Below, one piece after another: positions 11,806 to 19,015 of a stretch of DNA of 36,778 bases (the first letter of the stretch is position 1; each line of letters begins with the position of its first letter). A model generated the notes under the pieces. The model did no database searches. It was not told the DNA's origin and was given only the letters and a program-made list of their open reading frames with translations. The translations under genes and the position numbers were made by a program. This DNA is from Clostridia bacterium (GTDB lineage: Bacteria; Bacillota; Clostridia; Oscillospirales; CAG-272), in NCBI GenBank assembly GCA_900769475.1, contig CAAGGQ010000228.1:1-36778 (forward strand), in the 5' to 3' direction.

Positions 11806-14054
11806 TCCTCGCCCTCCCGCAGCCATTGCACCAGCCCCGTGTAGCGCATGGATTGACGGTTGTTGCTCAGCATCTCCTGCAGGATCTCCCGACGTCCCAC
11901 CAGGATCACCATGCATTGGGCACGGGTGACGGCGGTGTAAAGAAGATTGCGGGAAAGAAGCATAGGAGCTGCGCTTCCCATGGGGAGGATAACAATGGGA
12001 TATTCACTTCCCTGGCTCTTGTGCACCGTAATGGCGTACGCCATTTCCAGCTCGTCCAGCATGCTGAATTCATAGGTCACGCGGCGATCGTCAAAGGTGA
12101 TCTCCAGGGTCTCGTCAGAGGGATGGATCTTCTCCACGGTGCCAATATCCCCGTTGAAGATCCCGGTTCCCGTGGTGCCGTCGGAACGTTCCCACTCCAC
12201 GTCGTAGTTGTTGCGGGTCTGCATCACCCGATCCCCCTCCCGGAAGGTCAGCTCCCGAAAGCGATGCTCTCGCTTGTGGGGGGCGGGGGGATTGAGGGCG
12301 CTTTGGAGCACCATATTCAGATTCTCGGTTCCCGTTTCCCCCTTTCGGGAGGGACAGATCACCTGGGTGCCGTGCACCGCCATTTCCCCGTAGGTGCGGG
12401 GCAAACGGATCTGATAGAGCTGTGCCACCGTGGCGGCGATCTCCCGATCGCTTTCCCGTGGCAGAAAGAAGAAATCGTTGTCCTTCACATCCAGCCGAGG
12501 CATCTCGCCCCGATTGATGGCGTGGGCATTGGTAACAATCAAGCTCTGCTGAGCCTGGCGGAAGATCTCGTTGAGGCGAACCGTGGCAAAGCGACCGCTC
12601 TCCAACAGATCCCGAAGAACGTTTCCCGCCCCCACCGAGGGAAGCTGATCCGCATCCCCGATGATGATGATCTTTGCCCCCGGCTTCACAGCGCGAAGGA
12701 GGGCGCTCATGAGGTGGTTGTCCACCATGGAGGCCTCGTCCACAATGATCACGTTCTCCTCCAGGAGATTGTTTTCATCCCGATGGAAGCGGATCCCGCT
12801 CCCCTCCTCGCCGCCATACTCCAGCAGGCGGTGGATGGTCTTGGCCTCGCAGGACGTGGACTCCGAAAGCCGCTTGGCCGCCCGTCCCGTGGGGGCACAC
12901 AGAGCAATTTGAAGATCCATTCCCGAAAAAATATGCAACAGAGCTCGCACTACCGTGGTCTTACCCGTTCCGGGACCGCCGGTGAGAAGCATGACACCGC
13001 TTTCCAAAGCAGCAATAATAGCCTGCCGCTGGCGCACGGCGTACTGCATGCCGCTTTCTCGTTCCTCCTTGCGAATGAAGGAGTCAATGTTGGAGGTCTC
13101 CATGCTGGGACAGACCTTATCCAACAACAGCAGCTTGCGAGCAATGTATTTTTCATCGTCATAAGAAAAACGGTCGTAGAGATAGGGGGTACCGTCAAAG
13201 GTCACCACCCGAAGCTTTTGATCGCGGATCAGCAGAGAAACCGCCTCTCCAACGGCGGCCTCCTCGGCCTCCAACAGCTTGGCGGCACCGGCAATCAGCT
13301 TCTCCTTGGGAAGGCAAACGTGTCCGTTCTGCCCCGCATTGGCCGAAAGCATATACAAAATTCCGCTGCAAAGTCGCTCGGAGGAGCTTTTCTCCAGTCC
13401 CAGACGCAATGCCAGACGGTCGGCACGCTCAAAACCGATCCCATCGATCTCCTCGCAGAGGCGATAGGGATTCTTTTTTGCAATGTCCACCGCGTTTGAC
13501 CCCCAGCGCTTATAGATGCGCACGGTGATGGCCGCGCCGAAATATTCCCGAAAGAACATCATAGCCGAGCGGATCCCCGATTTATTTTTAAAATCCTCAG
13601 CGATCTCTCGGGCACGCCGTGAAGTAATCCCCTGGATCGAGGCCAGCCAATCAGGGTGATGCTCCATGACGTCGAAGGTCTCGTCCCCAAACTCATCCAC
13701 AATGCGCTTGGCAGTCTTGGGGCCGATGCCCTTGATGGCTCCTGAGGAAAGATACCGCAAGATCGACGCCCGATCGGCCGGCAACTGCTTTTCGGATTGC
13801 TCCACCTTGAACTGCCGTCCGTACTTGGGATTGTGTACCCAGCGGCCGTAGACCGTGACCAGATCTCCCTCGCCAATATAGGGGAGGATCCCCGTGATGG
13901 TGACCAGATCGTCGGTATCGGTTCCCAGATCGCAAATGGCAAAGCCGTTTTCCTCGTTGGCGTAGATCACGTGCTCGATGCTTCCCGTAAGCCGCACCAG
14001 CCCATGATCATCCATAGGGCCTTGCATAAACCGATCGTCAAACAGCTCTGCCAT
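11802..14054 (-). CDS. recD2: RecD2-type ATP-dependent 5'-3' DNA helicase
   Basis: A superfamily 1B helicase involved in repair and replication restart, found in bacteria that lack RecBC partners for it. The 750 residues comprise an N-terminal OB-like region (about 20-90), helix-hairpin-helix motifs (about 100-215, AIKGIGPKTAKRI), Walker A LTGGPGTGKTT (357-367), Walker B IIVDEASM, the GDADQLPSVGAG loop, and a C-terminal motif VHKSQGSEYP with LLYTAVTRA. All helicase motifs look complete. The start ATG 14054 has AAGGAGGA upstream. The gene sits 12 bp after the small membrane protein gene and overlaps comF by 4 bp. Confidence 0.95.
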   Translation of the reverse strand: MAELFDDRFMQGPMDDHGLVRLTGSIEHVIYANEENGFAICDLGTDTDDLVTITGILPYIGEGDLVTVYGRWVHNPKYGRQFKVEQSEKQLPADRASILRYLSSGAIKGIGPKTAKRIVDEFGDETFDVMEHHPDWLASIQGITSRRAREIAEDFKNKSGIRSAMMFFREYFGAAITVRIYKRWGSNAVDIAKKNPYRLCEEIDGIGFERADRLALRLGLEKSSSERLCSGILYMLSANAGQNGHVCLPKEKLIAGAAKLLEAEEAAVGEAVSLLIRDQKLRVVTFDGTPYLYDRFSYDDEKYIARKLLLLDKVCPSMETSNIDSFIRKEERESGMQYAVRQRQAIIAALESGVMLLTGGPGTGKTTVVRALLHIFSGMDLQIALCAPTGRAAKRLSESTSCEAKTIHRLLEYGGEEGSGIRFHRDENNLLEENVIIVDEASMVDNHLMSALLRAVKPGAKIIIIGDADQLPSVGAGNVLRDLLESGRFATVRLNEIFRQAQQSLIVTNAHAINRGEMPRLDVKDNDFFFLPRESDREIAATVAQLYQIRLPRTYGEMAVHGTQVICPSRKGETGTENLNMVLQSALNPPAPHKREHRFRELTFREGDRVMQTRNNYDVEWERSDGTTGTGIFNGDIGTVEKIHPSDETLEITFDDRRVTYEFSMLDELEMAYAITVHKSQGSEYPIVILPMGSAAPMLLSRNLLYTAVTRAQCMVILVGRREILQEMLSNNRQSMRYTGLVQWLREGEE

Positions 14055-14066
14055 TTGCTTTCCTCC

Positions 14067-14417
14067 TTATCTTTCTGTTTCTTTTGGGGGCGGCTCCCCA
14101 ATGCACCACTCGGCGCCGTACATATGGAGCCAATCCCGGTACTTTTCATAGAGCTCGCCATTCTCTCCAACCGTTCCGTCCAACAGGCTCGCCGAGATCC
14201 ATACACGGATCCCACCGCGGCTTTGGCGGAAAAACGCGGAAGATGCCTGGTGCAAAAGCACATCCAGCATATCCGCGTCTTTTTTTTCCTGCACCGTAAT
14301 GGAAATACCGATCTGCTTTGGTGCAAACAGCAGATCCAACAGGCCGCGCAGAGCGCAGTAAAACCCGAATACGGCAAACATGGCTGCGGCGACCTCTAAA
14401 ATCAAGGAAAACAACAC
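14067..14417 (-). CDS. Small protein with one N-terminal membrane helix
   Basis: The 116 residues start with a hydrophobic segment (about 3-30, including VAAAMFAVFGFYCALRGLL), followed by a soluble domain that I do not recognise. The start GTG 14417 has GGGGG 6 bp upstream. It lies 55 bp after metK and 12 bp before recD2, so it is probably part of the same transcript. The soluble part (residues 35-116) contains VWISASLLDGTVGENGELYEKYRDW, which has no motif known to me. Real gene likely from spacing and ribosome binding site; function unknown. Confidence 0.65.
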   Translation of the reverse strand: MLFSLILEVAAAMFAVFGFYCALRGLLDLLFAPKQIGISITVQEKKDADMLDVLLHQASSAFFRQSRGGIRVWISASLLDGTVGENGELYEKYRDWLHMYGAEWCIGEPPPKETER

Positions 14418-14472
14418 CTTTATCCCCCCTCTTGCTCACAGCGTATGCAAGAGAGATCTTTGGGGTGCAGAA

Positions 14473-15654
14473 TTACAGAAGCGTTTTCAGCTCATCTACG
14501 AGGTCGCAATTCTCCCAAGGAGCCTCCACATCCTCGCGTCCCATGTGGCCGTAGGCGGCCAGAGCGCAGTAGATGGGACGGCGCAGATCAAAACGCTTGA
14601 TGATAGCGGCAGGACGAAGATCCACCAGGCGCAGAATGGCCTCCTCGATCTTCTTCTCCTCCACCTTGGCCGTGCCAAAGGTATCGATCATGACCGAAAC
14701 CGGCTTGGCAACGCCAATGGCATAGGCCAACTGAACCTCGCACTTCTCGGCCAGACCGGCTTTGACCACGTTCTTAGCGATGTAGCGAGCCGCATAACAG
14801 GCAGAACGGTCCACCTTGGTGGGATCCTTGCCCGAGAAGGCACCGCCGCCGTGACGGGCATAGCCGCCGTAGGTATCTACAATGATCTTACGTCCGGTCA
14901 GACCCGTGTCACCGGCAGGGCCGCCTACCACAAAGCGTCCCGTGGGGTTGATGTAGATCTTGGTTTCGGAATCCATCATGTCCGCGGGCACGATGGGGGT
15001 GATCACCTGCTCGATCAGATCGCGTCGGATCTCCTCCAGGGTCACGCTGGCGCTGTGCTGGGAGGAAATCACGATGGTGTCCACGCGAACAGGCTTATCG
15101 TTTTCGTCGTATTCAATGGTCACCTGGGTCTTACCGTCGGGACGAAGATAGGAAAGAGTTCCGTTCTTGCGCACCTCGGTCAGACGCTTGGCCAGGGCAT
15201 GGGAAAGAGCGATGGGCAGGGGCATCAGCTCGGGGGTTTCGTTGCAGGCGTAGCCAAACATCAAGCCCTGGTCGCCGGCACCAATGTCCAGGCCGTCGGT
15301 ATCGGTTCCGTTCTTTGCCTCAAAGGATTTGTCCACACCCATGGCAATATCGGGGGACTGGGCGTGCAAGGAGGTGATCACGGCACAGCTATCGCAGTCA
15401 AAGCCGTATTTGGCGCGATCGTAGCCGATCTCGCGCACCGTTTCGCGCACAATATTTTGAATATCCACCTGGGCCTTGGTGGTCACTTCTCCCATAACAC
15501 ATACCAAACCCGTGGTGCAAAAGGTCTCGCAGGCAACGCGGGACATGGGGTCTTGACGAAGCATTTCGTCCAGAATGGCGTCGGAAATCTTATCGCTGAT
15601 CTTATCGGGATGTCCCTCGGTCACCGATTCGCTGGTAAACAGTTTTCTACTCAT
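14473..15654 (-). CDS. metK: S-adenosylmethionine synthetase
   Basis: Makes S-adenosylmethionine from methionine and ATP in the cytoplasm. The 393 residues carry the family signatures: FTSESVTEGHPDKI at the N-terminus, GAGDQGLMFGYACNET (about 125-140) and GGGAFSGKDPTKVDRSA (about 275-291), with their binding residues intact. Length is typical. The gene is preceded by a SAM-I riboswitch with a terminator (15707-15815), which gives feedback control by the product. The three genes downstream (small membrane protein, recD2, comF) are closely spaced on the same strand, and I see no promoter between them. Confidence 0.97.
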   Translation of the reverse strand: MSRKLFTSESVTEGHPDKISDKISDAILDEMLRQDPMSRVACETFCTTGLVCVMGEVTTKAQVDIQNIVRETVREIGYDRAKYGFDCDSCAVITSLHAQSPDIAMGVDKSFEAKNGTDTDGLDIGAGDQGLMFGYACNETPELMPLPIALSHALAKRLTEVRKNGTLSYLRPDGKTQVTIEYDENDKPVRVDTIVISSQHSASVTLEEIRRDLIEQVITPIVPADMMDSETKIYINPTGRFVVGGPAGDTGLTGRKIIVDTYGGYARHGGGAFSGKDPTKVDRSACYAARYIAKNVVKAGLAEKCEVQLAYAIGVAKPVSVMIDTFGTAKVEEKKIEEAILRLVDLRPAAIIKRFDLRRPIYCALAAYGHMGREDVEAPWENCDLVDELKTLL

Positions 15655-15706
15655 AATTCATTCTCCTATGTTTTCAAGTTCAAAACATATCTTCTGACAA
15701 GAAAAA

Positions 15707-15815
15707 AGCTCCGCGCAGACGGAGCGATTTGGCTCTCATCTAACAGGATTTAGCACCTTACAACTGCAGGTTGCTGTAACATCATCGTGCCTGTCACTAC
15801 GTTACTCTTGATAAG
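15707..15815 (-). promoter_or_regulatory. SAM-I riboswitch (S-box) with intrinsic terminator
   Basis: On the minus strand the aptamer begins CTTATCAAGAG (15815-15805), continues GGCACGATGATG, AGCAACCTGC and AAGGTGCTAAATCC, and ends AGATGAGAGCC near 15731. These are the conserved S-box elements in the right order. Directly after comes the terminator GCTCCG/CGGAGC (15708-15725), followed by TTTTTTC. High SAM should favour the terminator and switch metK off. Confidence 0.95.
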
Positions 15816-15833
15816 ATATATTTGATTGTTTAT

Positions 15834-15862
15834 AGTATAACATAAATCCCGCGGATTTGCAA
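15834..15862 (-). promoter_or_regulatory. Promoter of metK
   Basis: On the minus strand TTGCAA (15862-15857), 17-bp spacer, TATACT (15839-15834), about 20 bp before the riboswitch. The spacer contains CCGCGG. Confidence 0.75.
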
Positions 15863-15895
15863 GGGGATTTTTTATTTTTTTGTGTAGGAACGACA

Positions 15896-15941
15896 AAAAA
15901 GAAGAAAAAACGTCCCGCCGGAAGGGTTCCCGACGGGACGT
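15896..15941 (-). terminator. Rho-independent terminator after the COG2426 gene
   Basis: ACGTCCCG pairs with CGGGACGT (15910-15941) and is followed on the minus strand by TTTTTTC. Confidence 0.85.
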
Positions 15942-15960
15942 GATATGGTTTTGCGACCGA

Positions 15961-16458
15961 TCATCCAAAGATCGCACCTAGACCGCAATACGAAAGAAGC
16001 ATCATAATGGCGGTGGCCATGAGAACGCCGCCCACCGCGGCCAGAAAGGAACGCTTAGGCTCCAGCCCTAAAACCGAAGCAATGAGGGACCCCGTCCACG
16101 CGCCGGTACCGGGAATGGGAAGTCCAACAAAGATTAAAATTCCCAAATAAGAGTATTTTTCAATGGTTCCCTTATGCTTTTCCACCTTACGATCCAGCCA
16201 GGAAGCGATGCGCTGGAAAAAATTCACCTTGCATCCCCGCATCCATTTTAAAATGGCGCGGATGAACAGAAGAATAAAGGGGACGGGCAACAAATTTCCC
16301 GCAATGCTAAAGAGAGCTGTTTGCCACCAAGGTAAGCCCAAGCCCCACCCCAGGGGCACCGCACCGCGACACTCAATGATGGGAAGCATGGAGCAAAAGA
16401 ACACGCAAAGCTCTCTTCCTACCGTTTCCAAAAAAAATCGTTCAATGGCCTCAACCAT
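15961..16458 (-). CDS. Small export membrane protein, COG2426 family
   Basis: The 165 residues contain four or five membrane helices and the family features LPIIECRGAVPLG near the N-terminus and GLPIPGTGAWTGSLIA in the second half. These identify the group annotated as small multidrug export proteins (COG2426); actual transport substrates are not established. Start ATG 16458 has AAAGGA about 11 bp upstream. The promoter (16494-16522) overlaps the stop codon of ribU, so the gene is transcribed on its own as well as perhaps by read-through. Confidence 0.85.
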   Translation of the reverse strand: MVEAIERFFLETVGRELCVFFCSMLPIIECRGAVPLGWGLGLPWWQTALFSIAGNLLPVPFILLFIRAILKWMRGCKVNFFQRIASWLDRKVEKHKGTIEKYSYLGILIFVGLPIPGTGAWTGSLIASVLGLEPKRSFLAAVGGVLMATAIMMLLSYCGLGAIFG

Positions 16459-16493
16459 GTCTTTTTCTGTCCTTTCTTTGATTCTGTGGAACC

Positions 16494-16522
16494 ATTATAC
16501 ACTATTTTGGCGGGAATGTCAA
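16494..16522 (-). promoter_or_regulatory. Promoter of the COG2426 gene
   Basis: On the minus strand TTGACA (16522-16517), 17-bp spacer, TATAAT (16499-16494). A consensus promoter whose -35 overlaps the end of ribU. Confidence 0.85.
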
Positions 16523-17118
16523 GTCCGCTTTCCCTTGATCAGCGGGGAGATCCGCTTATAAACCAAAAAAGTCAGAGCGGTGTCAAGCAGTCCCTTCAAC
16601 AGGGTGAACGGGACATTGAAAAACAGCAGACACTGGAACAATCCATTCACGCCGGGCACGATCTCCTGGTAGGCCCGCAGAATAAGATCCAGGGGCATCA
16701 GATTGGCGTACACGGGATAGGTCAGATAGTAATTGCTGGGCAAACTGACAATAGCCATGCAAAACGCACCCACCAAGGAGGCGATCAGCGCCATACGGCG
16801 GTTTTGGTGCATATGATAAAGAACTCCCGCAGGCCAAACAAAGAACACACCAAGCAAGAAATTGCTCAACTCGCCAACGCCACCGGTGGTGGTCATGGTC
16901 AGATTGATCAGATTTTTAATCAGGCAAACCATCACCCCCGACATGGGGCCCATGCTGAAGGAGGCGATAAGGGCGGGAAGCTCGGAGAAATCCAACTTAA
17001 TAAAGGAGGGCATAAACGGCACGCTGAAGCTGAGCATCATCAACACCGTTGCAATGGCGGATAGAATCCCGGTCATGGCAATGTAGCGGATCCGGGACGT
17101 GCGATAATTTTGACTCAT
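16519..17118 (-). CDS. ribU: Riboflavin ECF transporter substrate-binding component RibU
   Basis: The membrane S component of an energy-coupling-factor transporter that captures riboflavin and associates with the shared EcfA-EcfA'-EcfT module, which is not in this window. The 199 residues form about six helices; the N-terminus RIRYIAMTGILSAIATVLMM and the KLDFSELPALIASFSMGP loop are typical of RibU. The identity is strengthened by the FMN riboswitch upstream. ATG 17118 has AAAGGAAG about 9 bp upstream. Regulation: FMN-dependent termination at 17182-17198 is expected. Confidence 0.92.
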   Translation of the reverse strand: MSQNYRTSRIRYIAMTGILSAIATVLMMLSFSVPFMPSFIKLDFSELPALIASFSMGPMSGVMVCLIKNLINLTMTTTGGVGELSNFLLGVFFVWPAGVLYHMHQNRRMALIASLVGAFCMAIVSLPSNYYLTYPVYANLMPLDLILRAYQEIVPGVNGLFQCLLFFNVPFTLLKGLLDTALTFLVYKRISPLIKGKRT

Positions 17119-17169
17119 AATATGTATCTTCCTTTCTTATGTGCATGGAATAAAACACAATACATCAAA

Positions 17170-17198
17170 GAAAAAGAAAAGCCCGGTCAAACACCGGG
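17170..17198 (-). terminator. Expression-platform terminator of the FMN riboswitch
   Basis: CCCGGT (17198-17193 on the minus strand) pairs with ACCGGG (17187-17182), followed by CTTTTCTTTTTC. It lies between the aptamer and the ribU start, the normal place for FMN-controlled termination. Confidence 0.8.
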
Positions 17199-17262
17199 GA
17201 TGCAATGCAGAAAAAAAGCGGCTCCTTCCCTGCTCTGCCATTCTTTTCTCATCCGGACTTTC

Positions 17263-17344
17263 AACAGTAATGATTTCAAGTTTACTTCAAATCTGCAACC
17301 AATAGGTTGCTTTCAAAAATGGAACATTTTTGAAACTTCTGTTT
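17263..17344 (-). repeat. Cloverleaf unit C inside the FMN riboswitch
   Basis: About 90 percent identical to unit A. The outer stem is AACAG (17263-17267) with CTGTT (17339-17343). The three hairpins are GATTTCAAG/CTTCAAATC with one mismatch (272-293), GCAACC/GGTTGC (295-310), and TTTCAAAAATG/CATTTTTGAAA with loop GAA (311-335); the last three-digit positions are after 17000. Confidence 0.85.
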
Positions 17345-17428
17345 AAACAAGTACAAACCAAAATTCATTTTTTCCTTGGCAATCGCTAAGATTGCCGTAC
17401 AAAAACGGAACGCTTTTGTGTGCTTGTC
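17345..17428 (-). repeat. Cloverleaf unit B (diverged) inside the FMN riboswitch
   Basis: Sequence differs from units A and C but length (84 bp) and fold are kept. The outer stem is ACAAGTAC (17347-17354) with GTGCTTGT (17420-17427). It has a weak first hairpin near 17355-17376, a second GGCAATC/GATTGCC (17378-17396), and a third ACAAAAACG/CGCTTTTGT with one mismatch and the same GAA loop (17399-17419). Several stem pairs differ on both sides relative to A and C, as expected for compensatory change. Confidence 0.75.
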
Positions 17429-17512
17429 AAACAGAAACGATTTGAAGTTTGCTTCAAATCTGCAACCGATAGGTTGCTTTCAAAAATGGAACATTTTTGA
17501 AACTTCTGTTTT
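17429..17512 (-). repeat. Cloverleaf unit A inside the FMN riboswitch
   Basis: The 84 bp start directly after the ACCGACGGT of the aptamer. The outer stem is AAACAGAA (17429-17436) with TTCTGTTT (about 17505-17511). Perfect hairpins are GATTTGAAG/CTTCAAATC (17439-17460), GCAACC/GGTTGC (17462-17477), and TTTCAAAAATG/CATTTTTGAAA with loop GAA (17478-17502). Confidence 0.88.
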
Positions 17513-17678
17513 ACCGTCGGTTCGGGAATCTCACCCGATCGGCTGAACTCAAGTTCAGTTCGCAGACTTTCCCTTGACAAAACCAAATGAATTTGGATGT
17601 AAGGGTTACTGCCGGTATGGAATTTCACCAATCCCCAAAGAATATATTGTTTTTTATGGATAGCGCAATTTGACGATA

Positions 17679-17708
17679 GGGGCTGCTGCGCTTTCACGCA
17701 ACAGCCCC
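17679..17708 (-). terminator. Hairpin after tuf, end of the str operon
   Basis: GGGGCTG-c-TGCG pairs with CGCA-a-CAGCCCC. No T-tract follows on the minus strand (TATCGTC), so it may be leaky and let transcription reach the FMN riboswitch. Confidence 0.55.
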
Positions 17709-17740
17709 AAAATATCACTGTAATTCTATTTTAGAACGAA

Positions 17741-18946
17741 TTAGTCAATGATGGTGGAAACGACGCCGGAACCAACGGTTCTACCACCCTCACGGATAGC
17801 GAAACGCAGACCCTCTTCGCAAGCGATGGGGGTGATGAGCTCAACGGTCATATCAACGTTGTCGCCAGGGCGGCACATCTCAACGCCTTCGGGAAGCTCG
17901 ATAACGCCGGTAACGTCGGTAGTTCTGAAGTAGAACTGAGGTCTGTAGCCTGCGAAGAAGGGCTTCTTACGGCCGCCTTCCTTCTCAGTCAGAACGTATA
18001 CGTGGCCAACAAACTTGGTGTGAGGATGAACGGAACCGGGCTTAGCCAGAACCTGTCCTCTTTCGATCTCCTCCTTAGCAACACCACGGAGCAGAGCACC
18101 GATGTTATCGCCTGCTTCTGCCTGAGGCAGGAGCTTGTGGAACATCTCAACACCGGTAACGGTGGTGGTCTTCTTCTCGTCGGAGAGACCTACGATCTCA
18201 ACAACGTCGGAAACCTTAACGGTACCACGCTCTACACGACCGGTAGCAACGGTACCACGACCGGAAATAGAGAATACGTCCTCAACAGGCATCAGGAAGT
18301 CGAGGTCAGCCTGACGCTCAGGAGTAGGAATATAGTTGTCAACAGCATCCATCAGCTCGAGAATGCAAGCATACTCAGGAGCGTTGACGTCGGTGTTAGC
18401 AGACTCAAGAGCCTCACGAGCGGAGCCGCGGATGATCGGAACATCATCGCCGGGGAAGTCGTAGGAAGACAGCAGATCACGGATCTCCATCTCTACGAGG
18501 TCGAGCAGCTCATCGTCGTCAACCAGGTCCTTCTTGTTCATGAATACAACGATTGCGGGAACGCCTACCTGACGAGCGAGCAGAACGTGCTCACGGGTCT
18601 GCTGCAGAGGGCCATCGGTACCTGCAACAACGAGGATAGCGCCGTCCATCTGAGCAGCACCGGTAATCATGTTCTTAACGTAGTCGGCGTGGCCGGGGCA
18701 GTCAACGTGAGCGTAGTGACGGTTTGCAGTCTCGTACTCAACGTGTCTGGTGTTAATTGTGATACCTCTTGCCTTTTCCTCGGGAGCGTTGTCGATCTGA
18801 TCGTATCTCAGGAACTCAACGTTACCTGCGGTCAGAGAGAGGGTCTTGGTGATTGCAGCGGTCAGAGTGGTCTTACCGTGGTCAACGTGACCTACGGTAC
18901 CAATGTTAACGTGGGGCTTAGAACGTTCAAATGTAGCTTTTGCCAT
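17741..18946 (-). CDS. tuf: Elongation factor Tu
   Basis: A GTPase that delivers aminoacyl-tRNA to the ribosome. The 401 residues include GHVDHGKTT (G1), RGITI (G2), DCPGHADY (G3) and NKKD (G4), all canonical. The start ATG 18946 follows the family (MAKATFERSKPHVNIGTVGH) and has GGAGG 8-10 bp upstream; the frame opens upstream to 19015 without homology. It is the last gene of the rpsL-rpsG-fusA-tuf operon, 69 bp after fusA. Note that GTKD-type insertions are absent and NKKD replaces the usual NKCD, which is common in Clostridia. Confidence 0.98.
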   Translation of the reverse strand: MAKATFERSKPHVNIGTVGHVDHGKTTLTAAITKTLSLTAGNVEFLRYDQIDNAPEEKARGITINTRHVEYETANRHYAHVDCPGHADYVKNMITGAAQMDGAILVVAGTDGPLQQTREHVLLARQVGVPAIVVFMNKKDLVDDDELLDLVEMEIRDLLSSYDFPGDDVPIIRGSAREALESANTDVNAPEYACILELMDAVDNYIPTPERQADLDFLMPVEDVFSISGRGTVATGRVERGTVKVSDVVEIVGLSDEKKTTTVTGVEMFHKLLPQAEAGDNIGALLRGVAKEEIERGQVLAKPGSVHPHTKFVGHVYVLTEKEGGRKKPFFAGYRPQFYFRTTDVTGVIELPEGVEMCRPGDNVDMTVELITPIACEEGLRFAIREGGRTVGSGVVSTIID

Positions 18947-19015
18947 TTTGAATTTCCTCCGTAAAATAATTTTTATAATTGTTTTTTGGTTTTTAATTAG
19001 ATTGCATTCCTGCAA

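Larger units (their letters stand above)
17240..17643 (-). promoter_or_regulatory. FMN riboswitch (RFN element) interrupted by a 250-nt structured insert
   Basis: On the minus strand the 5' part has GGTGAAATTCC, ATACCGGCAGTAA, GTCTGCGA, CGGGTGAGATTCCCG and ACCGACGGT (up to 17513), all conserved RFN elements in order. The 3' closing part GAAAGTCCGGATGAGA lies at 17262-17247. In ordinary RFN elements these two parts are separated by only a few bases. Here 17263-17512 intervene. The P1 helix still forms: ATTCTTT (17643-17637) pairs with AAAGAAT (17246-17240). The aptamer thus looks intact around the insert. I could not settle on a promoter, and read-through from tuf is possible. Confidence 0.92.

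Noticed and set aside
17263..17512. The cloverleaf units as tRNA genes
   Set aside because: They lack T-loop TTCRA, the D-loop GG, an acceptor with CCA and the 7-nt anticodon loop; only the overall four-way shape is similar.
17641..17668. TTGCGC-16-TATATT as promoter of the FMN riboswitch
   Set aside because: The -10 would overlap the 5' strand of P1, so the transcript would lack it. The real start must lie further upstream or in the str operon.
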